DNA of 64,000 nucleotides from contig JAGAXF010000002.1 of assembly GCA_017941085.1 (NCBI GenBank), forward strand, positions 124,001 to 188,000, given 5' to 3'. A model generated the notes under the pieces. That model was not told where the DNA came from and did not search any database. It saw nothing but the letters and a program-made list of their open reading frames with translations. Positions 15,743 through 24,384 of the stretch are shown here, piece after piece. Numbering within the stretch: position 1 is the first letter of the stretch; every line of letters starts with the position of its first letter. Made by a program: the position numbers and the translations under genes. The stretch is from Bacillota bacterium. GTDB lineage: Bacteria; Bacillota; Clostridia; Peptostreptococcales; Anaerovoracaceae.

Positions 15743-18004
15743 ATGTCAGATATCGTATTAAAACATAACGAGAAGCTTGACGTAAGAGAGATCTTAAAAG
15801 ATCTTGATAAATACGAGCCTCGCCGCAGAGGATGGCACTGGAGAGAACCGGCACCAAATCTTCAGATGGGCCCCTTTGTATATAAAGATTGTTCCAAGCC
15901 TTTAAAGAACAGTGTTGGCCTTCCGCCGGCAAAGTTCTTTGGTGACATCGATCCCCAGCCTCTTCCGGTTATAACAACGGAAATTGCTTCTGGTCGCTTT
16001 GAAGACGACATCAGAAGAATGAGGATGGCTGCCTGGCATGGTGCAGATCATATCATGGTAATTCGTCACATGGGTCAGTCCCATATTGACGGACTTATGG
16101 AAGGAACACCTCAGGGTATCGGAGGAATTCCTGTAACACGTAAGCAAGTAAGAGCCCAGAGAAAGGCTCTTGACGCAATAGAGGACGAAGTTGGTCGTCC
16201 AATTAACTATCACTCCTACGTATCCGGAGTAGCTGGACCGGACGTAGCCGTAATGTTTGCAGAAGAAGGAATCAACGGAGCTCACCAGGATCCTCAGTAC
16301 AACGTTCTCTATAGAGACATTAACTGTGTAAGATCCTTTGTTGACGCCTGCGAATCCAAGAAAATAATGGCATGGGCAGACATCCTTCAGATCGACGGCG
16401 CCCACAACGCCAATGCTACAGCCAGAGAAGCCTGGAAGGTAATGCCTGAACTTATCGTTCAGCATTCCATCAACTCCCTCTTCTCCGAAAAGGTAGGTAT
16501 GAAGCCGGAGAATATTTCTCTTTCAACAGTACCGCCATCGGCAACACCTGCACCTTGCATGCACCTGGATCTCCCATATGCAGTTGCCCTTAGAGACATC
16601 TGCGGAAGATACAAGATGAGAGCACAGCAGAACACAAAATACATCTGCTCCTCCGTAAGAGAAGCAACAGTAACCCATGTTCTGAACATGTTTATATCAA
16701 AGCTCACAAGCGCCGACATTCAGTCCACCATCACACCGGACGAAGGACGTAACGTTCCATGGCATATCTATAACATGGAAGCTTGCGACAACGCTAAGCA
16801 GGCTCTTATCGGTATGGACGGTCTCATGGAAATGGTAGAGCTAAAGAAGGACGGATACCTTCGTGAGGAAGCAAGAGACATCAAAGAAAGAGCTCTCCTC
16901 TTCATGGAAGAAATCATCGAGGTAGGCGGATACTTTAATGCCGTTCAGGAAGGATTCTTCGTAGACTCTGCCAAATATCCTGCTCGTAACGGTGACGGTA
17001 TCGCCCGTAAGATCGAAGGCGGCGTAGGCTATGGTTTCATCTTCGAAAGAGAAGAAGACTATATGGCTCCTGTAACTGCTCACTATGGATACAACAACGT
17101 AGAGCAGTACGGTGGAGATCCGGAAAATCCATCAGCCCTTATTGGCGGATGCACCTTTGAAGACAGAAGCAAAATCGTCTTCATCGACGAAATCGATCCT
17201 GACGACGAAGATTGCGTAAACGTACGTCTTGAAAAGGTTAAAAAGTATCTTGACGGCGAAGCCATCAAGCCTGAAATGGAATGGTGCGGAGACGGTGTGA
17301 TCCTCATTACCATGATGATTCCTGCCAATACCAGAACAGCAGAAGCCGTTGCCCTTGAAATCGGAAGAAAGATGGGCCTTGAAAATCCGGAAGTAACTTC
17401 TAAGGAAGTTATGCAGGAGGTTGAGGGTACCCGTATAGAAATGAAGGGTAAGGTTCCATGGGATGTGGATCCTAGCAATTTGGAAATCCCACCGGAACCA
17501 CATCATCTGCCGGATGCAATTCTCTATGAAGAATTCAAGAACCATCCAATGGTAGTTGTATGCGGAACAGTTGGAGAAGATGAGCACTCCGTAGGTCTCC
17601 GTGAGATTATTAACATCAAGCACGGCGGCATTGAAAAGTGGGGCATCAAAGTAAACTATCTGGGAACATCGGTACCTGTAGAGAAGCTGGTTGACGCAGC
17701 AGTTGAGTTGAATGCCAATGCTATTCTGGCATCAACCATTATCTCTCACGACAATATTCACTACAAGAACATGAAGAGAATAAATGACCTTGCAGTGGAA
17801 AAGGGTATCAGAGACAAGGTTATCATCGCAGCAGGCGGAACACAGGTAGTTCCGGAGGAAACACGTAAGACCGGAATCGACGAAGGCTTCGGTCGTGACT
17901 CCCACGGTATCGACGTAGCCACCTTCCTTTGCGAAGAGGCAATGCGTCGCAGAGGCGAGCTAGCACCAGGTGAAAAGGCTGACGAAAAATTCGGTAAGAA
18001 ATAA
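15743..18004 (+). CDS. oraE: D-ornithine 4,5-aminomutase, large subunit (B12- and PLP-binding)
   Basis: OraE carries both cofactors of ornithine aminomutase. The 753-residue protein has an N-terminal TIM-barrel region and a C-terminal Rossmann domain with the cobalamin-binding DXHXXG motif as EDEHSVGL at about residue 613, followed by SVPVEKL and the SxL-like/GG segments (IIAAGGTQVV). Length agrees with the C. sticklandii enzyme. It needs adenosylcobalamin, for which synthesis and salvage genes lie at 33-42 kb. A hairpin-containing gap separates it from the reactivating-factor gene. Confidence 0.96.
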   Translation: MSDIVLKHNEKLDVREILKDLDKYEPRRRGWHWREPAPNLQMGPFVYKDCSKPLKNSVGLPPAKFFGDIDPQPLPVITTEIASGRFEDDIRRMRMAAWHGADHIMVIRHMGQSHIDGLMEGTPQGIGGIPVTRKQVRAQRKALDAIEDEVGRPINYHSYVSGVAGPDVAVMFAEEGINGAHQDPQYNVLYRDINCVRSFVDACESKKIMAWADILQIDGAHNANATAREAWKVMPELIVQHSINSLFSEKVGMKPENISLSTVPPSATPAPCMHLDLPYAVALRDICGRYKMRAQQNTKYICSSVREATVTHVLNMFISKLTSADIQSTITPDEGRNVPWHIYNMEACDNAKQALIGMDGLMEMVELKKDGYLREEARDIKERALLFMEEIIEVGGYFNAVQEGFFVDSAKYPARNGDGIARKIEGGVGYGFIFEREEDYMAPVTAHYGYNNVEQYGGDPENPSALIGGCTFEDRSKIVFIDEIDPDDEDCVNVRLEKVKKYLDGEAIKPEMEWCGDGVILITMMIPANTRTAEAVALEIGRKMGLENPEVTSKEVMQEVEGTRIEMKGKVPWDVDPSNLEIPPEPHHLPDAILYEEFKNHPMVVVCGTVGEDEHSVGLREIINIKHGGIEKWGIKVNYLGTSVPVEKLVDAAVELNANAILASTIISHDNIHYKNMKRINDLAVEKGIRDKVIIAAGGTQVVPEETRKTGIDEGFGRDSHGIDVATFLCEEAMRRRGELAPGEKADEKFGKK

Positions 18005-18009
18005 AATCA

Positions 18010-18089
18010 AAGGCTGAGAGTTGGGTAATAGTCCATCATCCCTAGGAAGAAGGCAAACTACCAAGCCCTCAGCCTTCCTTGCGTTTTTT
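18010..18089 (+). other. Intercistronic hairpin with T-run between oraE and the mutL-like gene
   Basis: AAGGCTGAG (18010-18018) pairs with CTCAGCCTT (18068-18076); inside, GTTGGGTA pairs with TACCAAGC apart from one mismatch. Six T follow at 18084-18089, a little far from the stem. It may act as a leaky terminator that lowers expression of the downstream accessory genes. Confidence 0.6.
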
Positions 18090-18099
18090 GGAGAAAGAT

Positions 18100-19776
18100 A
18101 TGAAAGTAGATGTTCTTGTTGCGGAGATTGGCTCCACCACCACAGTTGTAAATGCTTTTACCGGACTGGACACAGACAGTCCTGTTTTCTGGGGACAGGG
18201 ACAGGCCCCTACTTCAGTTCTGGAAGGGGATGTACGAGTAGGTCTTCAGGGAGCCATTGACGATCTCTGCAGAAACAAAGGCATAGAAAGTATAGAATAT
18301 AATGAGATGCTGGCCACATCCTCTGCTGCCGGTGGTCTTAAGATGACGGTTCACGGTCTGGTCTACGATATGACAGCCAAGGCAGCCAAGGAAGCTGCTC
18401 TTGGCGCCGGTGGCATTATCCACTATATTACCGCCGGTAGATTAAGACGAACAGACATTGCCAAGATAAAGGAAATAAGCCCCAATCTAATTTTGATTGC
18501 CGGTGGTGTTGACTATGGTGAAAGAGAAACCGCTCTGGACAACGCGGAGATGATAAGATCCATGGGATTAAAAATTCCCGTTATCTATGCAGGTAATATA
18601 GAAAACCAGGAGGAGATGAAACTTATCTTCGATGAAGAAAGCGGGCAGAAGCTCTATCTGGTTGACAACGTCTATCCTAAAATTGATGAGCTTAATGTGG
18701 AGCCCTGCAGAAAAGTCATCCAGGATGCATTTGAGCAGCACATTACCAATGCTCCCGGAATGGAGCACGTAAGGGATATGGTAAGTGGGCCCATCATTCC
18801 AACTCCCGGCGCGGTAATGGAGGCCACCAAGGTTCTCTATGATTGCTTGGGGGATTTAATAGTTTTGGATGTAGGGGGCGCCACAACAGACCTTCACTCC
18901 GTTGCCGCAGAATCCGACAAGGTTGCCAGGCTTATGATCTCTCCGGAACCCAAGGCAAAACGAACGGTAGAAGGAGACTTGGGGGTATACGTAAACCGAA
19001 TGAAGGTTATAGAATCCATCGGTGAAGAAAAGCTTCGGGAAAAATGTGCCAAGGAAGGATTCGACATGGACAAGGTTCTGGAAACCTATGTGGCCATTCC
19101 CAAAACAGAGGAAGAAATCAAATTCGTGGAAATGCTTACAGAGGAAGCTGTTCTAAAGGCCACCGATAGACATGCCGGTGCTTTAAGACATATCTACGGT
19201 CCCTCCGGAAGAAGTACCGTTGCAGAGGGAAAGGACTTAACCCAGGTAAGATATATTGTGGGAACCGGCGGTGCCTTAACAAGACTTCCAAACAGAGTAA
19301 AAATCATGGAAGAGATAGCCAAGCATAATGAAACGGGAATGAAGCTCTTCCCCACGGAGCACGCCAAAGTGCTGGTGGACAATGACTATATAATGGCGTC
19401 CCTTGGAGTTCTTTCCAAGAACTATAGAGAGGCAGCTATTAAACTTATGGAACAAAGTCTGGATTTCAAATTCCCGGAGAAAAAAGAAGCCCAAAACTTC
19501 AGCGGAATGTCCAAGGCTCTCTTGGAGGCAGAAATGCTGGCCAAGGAAGCCGACGACAAAGAAGCGGAATACCAACACCACTTGGATGAAATGGAGAAGG
19601 AAGGCTTCGACATGTCTGAGTGGAGGGAACCGGCAAAGGTTGTTACGGATCCGGAGGAACTGGAAAGGGAGCTATCAAAGGAAGCAGGAAGAATTGCCAT
19701 GGGATGCAATCAGGAATGCGAAAGATGTATTCGAACAAACTGCCAGTTCCGTAAGGAATCAGCCAAGAGAAAATAG
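18100..19776 (+). CDS. MutL/GlmL-type ATPase, likely reactivator of ornithine aminomutase
   Basis: The 558-residue protein starts with an ASKHA-fold phosphate loop (VLVAEIGSTTTVVNAF) and has a second ATPase motif LIVLDVGGATTDLHSV; these features and size place it with GlmL/MutL proteins found beside B12-dependent aminomutases. They are thought to release inactivated cobalamin from the mutase at the cost of ATP. The C-terminus carries a cysteine cluster (CNQECERCIRTNC). The ATG at 18100 follows TTTGGAG; an in-frame TTG at 18079 lies in the hairpin region and is less likely. It lies between oraE and orr. Confidence 0.88.
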   Translation: MKVDVLVAEIGSTTTVVNAFTGLDTDSPVFWGQGQAPTSVLEGDVRVGLQGAIDDLCRNKGIESIEYNEMLATSSAAGGLKMTVHGLVYDMTAKAAKEAALGAGGIIHYITAGRLRRTDIAKIKEISPNLILIAGGVDYGERETALDNAEMIRSMGLKIPVIYAGNIENQEEMKLIFDEESGQKLYLVDNVYPKIDELNVEPCRKVIQDAFEQHITNAPGMEHVRDMVSGPIIPTPGAVMEATKVLYDCLGDLIVLDVGGATTDLHSVAAESDKVARLMISPEPKAKRTVEGDLGVYVNRMKVIESIGEEKLREKCAKEGFDMDKVLETYVAIPKTEEEIKFVEMLTEEAVLKATDRHAGALRHIYGPSGRSTVAEGKDLTQVRYIVGTGGALTRLPNRVKIMEEIAKHNETGMKLFPTEHAKVLVDNDYIMASLGVLSKNYREAAIKLMEQSLDFKFPEKKEAQNFSGMSKALLEAEMLAKEADDKEAEYQHHLDEMEKEGFDMSEWREPAKVVTDPEELERELSKEAGRIAMGCNQECERCIRTNCQFRKESAKRK

Positions 19777-19790
19777 TAGCCCGCAAACAA

Positions 19791-19836
19791 AGCGTATACT
19801 TATAAGAAAAAAGCGTAAAACAACTATGCTTTGGAA
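19791..19836 (+). other. Weak stem between mutL-like gene and orr
   Basis: CAAAGCGTA near 19791 and TATGCTTTG near 19826 can pair at both ends of the 71-base gap. The stem is short and has no T-run. Function unknown. Confidence 0.35.
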
Positions 19837-19847
19837 TAGGAGACATT

Positions 19848-20936
19848 ATGTACCCAAAAGTAATAATAGATTTACCCAAGCTAAAACAAAATCTGGATGC
19901 AGTTTCAGAAACCACCAAAGACAGAGGAGGATGCAGCCTGGCTATAGTAACCAAGGTGCTCTGTGCTGATCCACAGGTGGTTAAGATGATTGCTGCTCAC
20001 CCAAAGGTAGATTTAATTGCCGACTCCAGAATAAAAAACATTGCAACCTATACAGACATAGCCCATGAAAACGGCAAGAAAACCATGCTCTTAAGAATCC
20101 CCATGTTAAGCGAACTGGCGGAGGTGGTAAGGTATGTGGATCTTTGTCAAATAAGTGAAGTAGAAACCATCAGAAGGTTGAACGAAGAAGCGGCAAAGGC
20201 CGACAAGGTTCAAAAGATTTTACTTATGATTGACATGGGAGATTTAAGAGAAGGAATCTTCTTTAAGGATAGGGACCTGATTCAACAAGCGGTAAGAGAA
20301 ATAATAGACATGGAAAACATAGAACTCTATGGTATAGGGGTAAACCTAACCTGCTATGGTGCCATTATTCCAAAATACGAAAACCTAAATGGTCTGGTGG
20401 AAATCGCCAAGGAAATCGAAGTGCAGCACGGAATAAAACTGTCCATGATTTCAGGCGGCAACTCCAGCTCCATATATTTGATAGATAAGGGAGAGCTTCC
20501 TCAGGGAATCAACAACCTTCGCCTGGGTGAATCCTTTGTTCTTGGAAACGATACGGCATATGAAACAAAGCTTCCCGGAACCACCGATGAAGCCTTTGTA
20601 CTGGAGGCAGAGATTGTGGAATTAAAATCCAAGCCCTCCCTGCCCATAGGAGAAGTGGGAGTAGACGCCTTTGGTCAAAAGCCCTATTACGAGGATAGAG
20701 GCATAATGGATAGAGCCATAATTGCAATTGGCAAACAGGATGTGGATATAGACAGCATGACACCCCTAGATGACAGAATCGAAATCATGGGAGGAAGTTC
20801 CGACCATATTATTCTGGATGTAACCAAATGCAAGGAGGACTATAGTCTGGGATCAAAGGTAAGATTTAAGTTGGGCTACGGTGGACTTCTTAAGGTAATG
20901 ACCAGTGCCTATGTGGAAAAGGAATACCTTATATAA
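19848..20936 (+). CDS. orr: Ornithine racemase (alanine racemase family)
   Basis: The mutase OraSE acts on D-ornithine, so the pathway needs a racemase. This 362-residue protein has the PLP barrel of alanine racemases, with the Schiff-base lysine in LAIVTKVLCAD (about residue 34), LLMIDMGDLREG and the phosphate-binding ISGGNSSSIY. It lacks the usual full alanine-racemase C-terminal pattern and matches the ornithine racemase type in length and context. AATAGGAG precedes the ATG. It is the last gene of the locus. Confidence 0.9.
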   Translation: MYPKVIIDLPKLKQNLDAVSETTKDRGGCSLAIVTKVLCADPQVVKMIAAHPKVDLIADSRIKNIATYTDIAHENGKKTMLLRIPMLSELAEVVRYVDLCQISEVETIRRLNEEAAKADKVQKILLMIDMGDLREGIFFKDRDLIQQAVREIIDMENIELYGIGVNLTCYGAIIPKYENLNGLVEIAKEIEVQHGIKLSMISGGNSSSIYLIDKGELPQGINNLRLGESFVLGNDTAYETKLPGTTDEAFVLEAEIVELKSKPSLPIGEVGVDAFGQKPYYEDRGIMDRAIIAIGKQDVDIDSMTPLDDRIEIMGGSSDHIILDVTKCKEDYSLGSKVRFKLGYGGLLKVMTSAYVEKEYLI

Positions 20937-20960
20937 AGAATCCGGAAACCTAGGGAATGC

Positions 20961-20990
20961 TTGACAATTCAACGCTTTCAAGCGTAAAAT
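20961..20990 (+). promoter_or_regulatory. Promoter of the VanY-type gene with palindrome in the spacer
   Basis: TTGACA (20961-20966) and TAAAAT (20985-20990) are 18 bases apart. The palindrome ACGCTTTCAAGCGT (20972-20985) fills the spacer. Its reverse strand, TTGAAAGCGTTGAAT, is one base away from a CcpA cre site. Leader about 50 bases. Confidence 0.65.
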
Positions 20991-21045
20991 AAGGATATCT
21001 ATTGGGATAATCACAAAAGGGGCAATATAAAGGGGTTAGATATCT

Positions 21046-22209
21046 ATGTTTCCTAGAAGAAACAAATATATTTTTTCGTATAAAAAGAAAAGACGTGCGG
21101 CAGCAATTAAGCGTGTCATCACTATTATTTTAATAGTGATTGCAGTAATTATCGCTTTGTTTGCCGCTCTTGTTATTTATAATTCAAAAATCCACATCAG
21201 CCTGGTGGACAATAGAAAGATAGAAATCAATACAGAGGCTACAGCCAGCCAGTTTATTGAAGAAATCGGAAATGGGCGATTAGTCCAGGACGTACCTATC
21301 GATACCACTGTCCTAGGGAAGAAGGACTGCAAGGTTAAGATAAAGGTGGGAGAAGAAATTAGGGACTATAGCTTTACCGTTCAGGTGGTAGATACTCAGG
21401 CGCCGGAGCTAACCATAGAAGAAACCTCCATGAATCTAATGGAAGGAACTCCGGTGGATGTACTTAGCAAGGCCAGCGCCACAGACAATTCCGGTGAGGA
21501 GATTCCCATAACCATAGAAGGGGAATACGACGAAAACGCGCCGGGAACTCAGGTGCTTAAGCTGGTTGCTGCCGACTCCTCCGGAAACAAGGCGGAGCAG
21601 GAGGTAACAATTAACGTTATTGGAATAACTGCAGATATGCCAGATACCACCTTCTTAACCACCACAGGACATAAGGCAGAGGTGAAGGATGGAATTCTTA
21701 CGGTGGATGGAATCCTTATAGTAAATAAGAGTTTTGGCCTTCCGGAATCCTATGGAGAAGCCCTTACATCGGGAACCTGGGAGTCCTTTCAAAAGATGGC
21801 CAATGCCGCAGCTGGACAAGGTCTTTTACTGGACACTGTAACAGAATTCAGATCCTATGGAGAGCAGGCCCAGCTCTATAACTACTGGTCAGTAGAGGCG
21901 GGAGAGGGCCCGAACACCATGTCCGCAGTAAAGCCGGGACATTCGGAGCATCAGACAGGCCTGGCTATCGATGTAAATTCAACCACTACGGACTTTGCTG
22001 ATACTGCAGAAGGCAAGTGGTTAAACGACAATTGCTGGAAGTACGGATTCATAATGAGATACCCAAAGGGCAAAGAAGATCAAACGGGATGCAGCTGGGA
22101 GCCCTGGCATATTAGATACATAGGCGGAGAGCTTCCGGAAAAATTATACAATAATGGAGATTGGATTACCTTGGAAGAATACTTTGGAATTCCAAGCAAA
22201 TACCTATAA
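21046..22209 (+). CDS. Membrane-anchored D,D-carboxypeptidase, VanY family (M15B)
   Basis: The 387-residue protein has a basic N-terminus, one membrane helix (about 20-47), Ig-like repeat regions (about 50-195; DTQAPELTIEE is typical of such domains) and a C-terminal peptidase domain. The zinc ligands are in HSEHQTGLAIDV and EPWHIRYIG, with WLNDNCWKYGFIMRYP between, as in VanY/DacB-like enzymes that remove the terminal D-alanine from peptidoglycan stems. A role in resistance is not implied. It has its own TTGACA promoter and converges on cvpA with one base between them. Confidence 0.9.
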   Translation: MFPRRNKYIFSYKKKRRAAAIKRVITIILIVIAVIIALFAALVIYNSKIHISLVDNRKIEINTEATASQFIEEIGNGRLVQDVPIDTTVLGKKDCKVKIKVGEEIRDYSFTVQVVDTQAPELTIEETSMNLMEGTPVDVLSKASATDNSGEEIPITIEGEYDENAPGTQVLKLVAADSSGNKAEQEVTINVIGITADMPDTTFLTTTGHKAEVKDGILTVDGILIVNKSFGLPESYGEALTSGTWESFQKMANAAAGQGLLLDTVTEFRSYGEQAQLYNYWSVEAGEGPNTMSAVKPGHSEHQTGLAIDVNSTTTDFADTAEGKWLNDNCWKYGFIMRYPKGKEDQTGCSWEPWHIRYIGGELPEKLYNNGDWITLEEYFGIPSKYL

Positions 22210-22210
22210 A

Positions 22211-22867
22211 CTAGAACATCTGGAATAGCATTGTAATGGGATTGTGGTCATAGAACAAGGCGGCAATTTCGCTTTGGCGAATGCCGTTAACAATAGGGGA
22301 GGCTGCTCTAGGATCTGCGAAACTGAGAAGGGGAAATAGAGCCAGCATAATAATGCTGACGATAAAGACTCCTCGAAGAAGACCCATAGCTCCCCCCAGA
22401 AGTCCATTCATTACCCCTATAGGATCGTCCTTTTTCTTGTGGCTTAAGGCCATTTCAAAGAGCTTGGTAACAATAATCAGAACAATAAACACCAGCAAAA
22501 AGGCTATTACACTTAACAAAGTATCCGTCATGGAGGTAGCCATTTTTACGGTGGCATTATAGGATTCAAAGGTCCCCCTTAATTGCTGGGGCAAAGCCGA
22601 AAAGAAGGAGCTTCCAGTAATTGAAGAGGTTAAGGTGGTCTTAACGTGGGACATTAAGGCCTCCTGAAGATCCGTTTTTTCAATAATTAAATCCTTAAGG
22701 GGATAGGATAGAAATACGCTGGCCACAATGCAGATGAGCCAACGAAAACAGCTAAAGATAATGGCGGCAAATCCCTTTCGCCAACCGGTGATTGCAGAAA
22801 TGCCCAGAAGGGCAATAATTGCAATATTAACGCATATCTTGGAAATCATTTCAGGACTGCTGTTCAT
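22211..22867 (-). CDS. CvpA-family membrane protein
   Basis: The 218-residue protein has four hydrophobic helices, an N-terminal ALLGISAITGWRKGFAAIIF and the middle LLSVIAFLLVFIVLIIVTKLFE, the pattern of CvpA (colicin V production) proteins of unknown exact role. The start is set at 22867 (MNSSPEM) because a promoter on the minus strand places transcription at or next to it; 22849 is an alternative. The open frame extends upstream to 23383 only because it lies opposite tadA. No ribosome binding site is visible. Confidence 0.8.
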   Translation of the reverse strand: MNSSPEMISKICVNIAIIALLGISAITGWRKGFAAIIFSCFRWLICIVASVFLSYPLKDLIIEKTDLQEALMSHVKTTLTSSITGSSFFSALPQQLRGTFESYNATVKMATSMTDTLLSVIAFLLVFIVLIIVTKLFEMALSHKKKDDPIGVMNGLLGGAMGLLRGVFIVSIIMLALFPLLSFADPRAASPIVNGIRQSEIAALFYDHNPITMLFQMF

Positions 22868-22874
22868 GTAAGAT

Positions 22875-22903
22875 ATTTTACAGCAAAAAAAGCCTATACG
22901 CAA
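22875..22903 (-). promoter_or_regulatory. cvpA promoter, placed for a leaderless transcript
   Basis: On the minus strand TTGCGT (22903-22898) and TAAAAT (22880-22875) are 17 bases apart, and seven bases separate the -10 box from the ATG at 22867. Confidence 0.6.
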
Positions 22904-22916
22904 GGCGGATAAAGCC

Positions 22917-22945
22917 TTGAAGGGATGCCTAGGATATGCTAAAAT
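22917..22945 (+). promoter_or_regulatory. tadA promoter with very short leader
   Basis: TTGAAG (22917-22922) and TGC-TAAAAT (-10 at 22940-22945) are 17 bases apart. The expected start is near 22952, about four bases before the tadA ATG. It is back to back with the cvpA promoter, the two -35 boxes 13 bases apart. Confidence 0.6.
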
Positions 22946-22955
22946 GCTATGATGT

Positions 22956-23399
22956 ATGGATAAGTTTATGAAACTGGCCATAGAAGAGGCAAAAATAGCC
23001 GCCCAAAAGGGCGAGGTTCCGGTGGGAGCCGTAATAATAAAGGATGGGGAAGTTCTTTCAAGAGCCCACAATCTAACGGAATCTCTAAAGGATCCCACAG
23101 CCCATGCCGAATTATTGGCCATAAAAGAAGCCTGTAATGCTTTGGGCTCTCCTAGACTTACGGGTACTGCCATGTATGTCACCCTGGAACCCTGCAGCAT
23201 GTGCGCAGGCGCACTTATCTGGTCAAGAATAGAAAGACTATATATTGGCGCCATGGATAAAAAGGCGGGGGCCTGTGGCTCTGTCTTTGATATAGTGGAC
23301 AGCCCCAAGCTTAACCACAGAATTGTGGTAGAAGCAGGAATAATGGAAGAAGAGTGCACAGCTCTAATGAAGGATTTCTTCAAAGAGCTGAGAATATAA
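22956..23399 (+). CDS. tadA: tRNA adenosine(34) deaminase
   Basis: TadA converts adenosine 34 of tRNA-Arg(ACG) to inosine. The 147-residue protein has the zinc and proton-shuttle motif AHAELLAIKEA and PCSMCAGAL, with EPC context, at the normal places. No ribosome binding site precedes the ATG; the predicted transcript would have a leader of only a few bases. It is divergent from cvpA. Confidence 0.94.
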   Translation: MDKFMKLAIEEAKIAAQKGEVPVGAVIIKDGEVLSRAHNLTESLKDPTAHAELLAIKEACNALGSPRLTGTAMYVTLEPCSMCAGALIWSRIERLYIGAMDKKAGACGSVFDIVDSPKLNHRIVVEAGIMEEECTALMKDFFKELRI

Positions 23400-23416
23400 C
23401 TAAGGAGCTACAATTA

Positions 23417-24301
23417 ATGACTGAAAGAATAAACAAGAGCAGCAAGTCTAAAGGTATAATCCTTATAACCCTTTTGCTTATTGCGGGAATCATGTTTATA
23501 GCTGCATCTGCAAATGTTCTTGCAGAGGAGGAGTTTGTCCTGGTAGAAAGCTATCCTAAGGATGGCGCCAACAATGCAGCGGTAGAAAACTTGGGAGTAA
23601 AGCTAACCTTCAACAGTGACGTAAATGCGGAGGAAAACCATGAAGCCAATGAAAAGTGCTTTACCCTCCAGGGACCGGACGGAAGCAAGCTTCCCACCAA
23701 GCTTTATTACAATCCCAAGGATGCAAAGCAAATTCTGGTGCTATACGATACATCGGAACCCATAACCACCAGAACCAGCGAGCACTATACCTTCACTATT
23801 TCCAAGGACTTTAAAAATAACGAGGGACAGACTCTGGGAAAAGACGAGGTAATAGAATTCGACACTATCAATCAGAGCTTTAATACCAAAGTATACATGG
23901 TAGCCATGCTTCTTATGATTGCAGGTATGGCTGTATTTACCACCCTTCAGGCAAGAAAGGCAACCGACGGAAACGGCAAAGAGAAGGACACCAAAGAGGA
24001 AGCCTTTAATCCATATAAAGAAGCGAAGAGAACGGGCAAATCCGTTGCAGAGGTTGTGGCCATTCACGATAAGGAAGTTGCCAAGGCAGAAGCCAGAGCA
24101 GCAAAGAACAATGCAAGTCTCTACGACGACGATGAGGATGAGGAGCTGGAAGAGAGTGGCAATTACAAGGTTAAGGGACCCAGACCAATTTCTGCCGGCG
24201 GAAGCACATATATAACAGGCCGTAAGGCTTTGGCGGAAGAAAAGAAGGCAGAGGAAGAACGCCTTGCCAAAAGAAGAGCAAACGCAAAGAAAAAGAAATA
24301 A
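23417..24301 (+). CDS. Membrane protein with Ig-like (Big_5) domain
   Basis: The 294-residue protein begins with a signal-like membrane helix (about 11-35, ending ASANVLAEEE), followed by an extracellular Ig-like domain (SYPKDGANNAAVENLGVKLTFNSDV), typical of Big_5 modules. A second membrane helix (about 158-177, VYMVAMLLMIAGMAVFTTL) leads to a highly charged cytoplasmic tail ending in KKKK. The ATG at 23417 follows AAGGAG. Function is unknown. It is likely co-transcribed with tadA, since 17 bases separate them, and is followed by a terminator. Confidence 0.75.
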   Translation: MTERINKSSKSKGIILITLLLIAGIMFIAASANVLAEEEFVLVESYPKDGANNAAVENLGVKLTFNSDVNAEENHEANEKCFTLQGPDGSKLPTKLYYNPKDAKQILVLYDTSEPITTRTSEHYTFTISKDFKNNEGQTLGKDEVIEFDTINQSFNTKVYMVAMLLMIAGMAVFTTLQARKATDGNGKEKDTKEEAFNPYKEAKRTGKSVAEVVAIHDKEVAKAEARAAKNNASLYDDDEDEELEESGNYKVKGPRPISAGGSTYITGRKALAEEKKAEEERLAKRRANAKKKK

Positions 24302-24306
24302 AAGAT

Positions 24307-24336
24307 AAGCGGCCTATTTAGCCGCTTCTTCTTTTT
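24307..24336 (+). terminator. Intrinsic terminator after the Big_5 membrane protein gene
   Basis: AAGCGGC (24307-24313) pairs with GCCGCTT (24321-24327) and is followed by CTTCTTTTTC. Confidence 0.85.
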
Positions 24337-24384
24337 CTCAAACTACCAAGTTATATAGTCTTAAACCAAAGGAAAACACAAGCT

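Noticed and set aside
22868-23383. Upstream extension of the minus-strand cvpA reading frame to 390 residues
   Set aside because: It lies opposite tadA, has no family resemblance in this part, and the cvpA promoter lies downstream of it.
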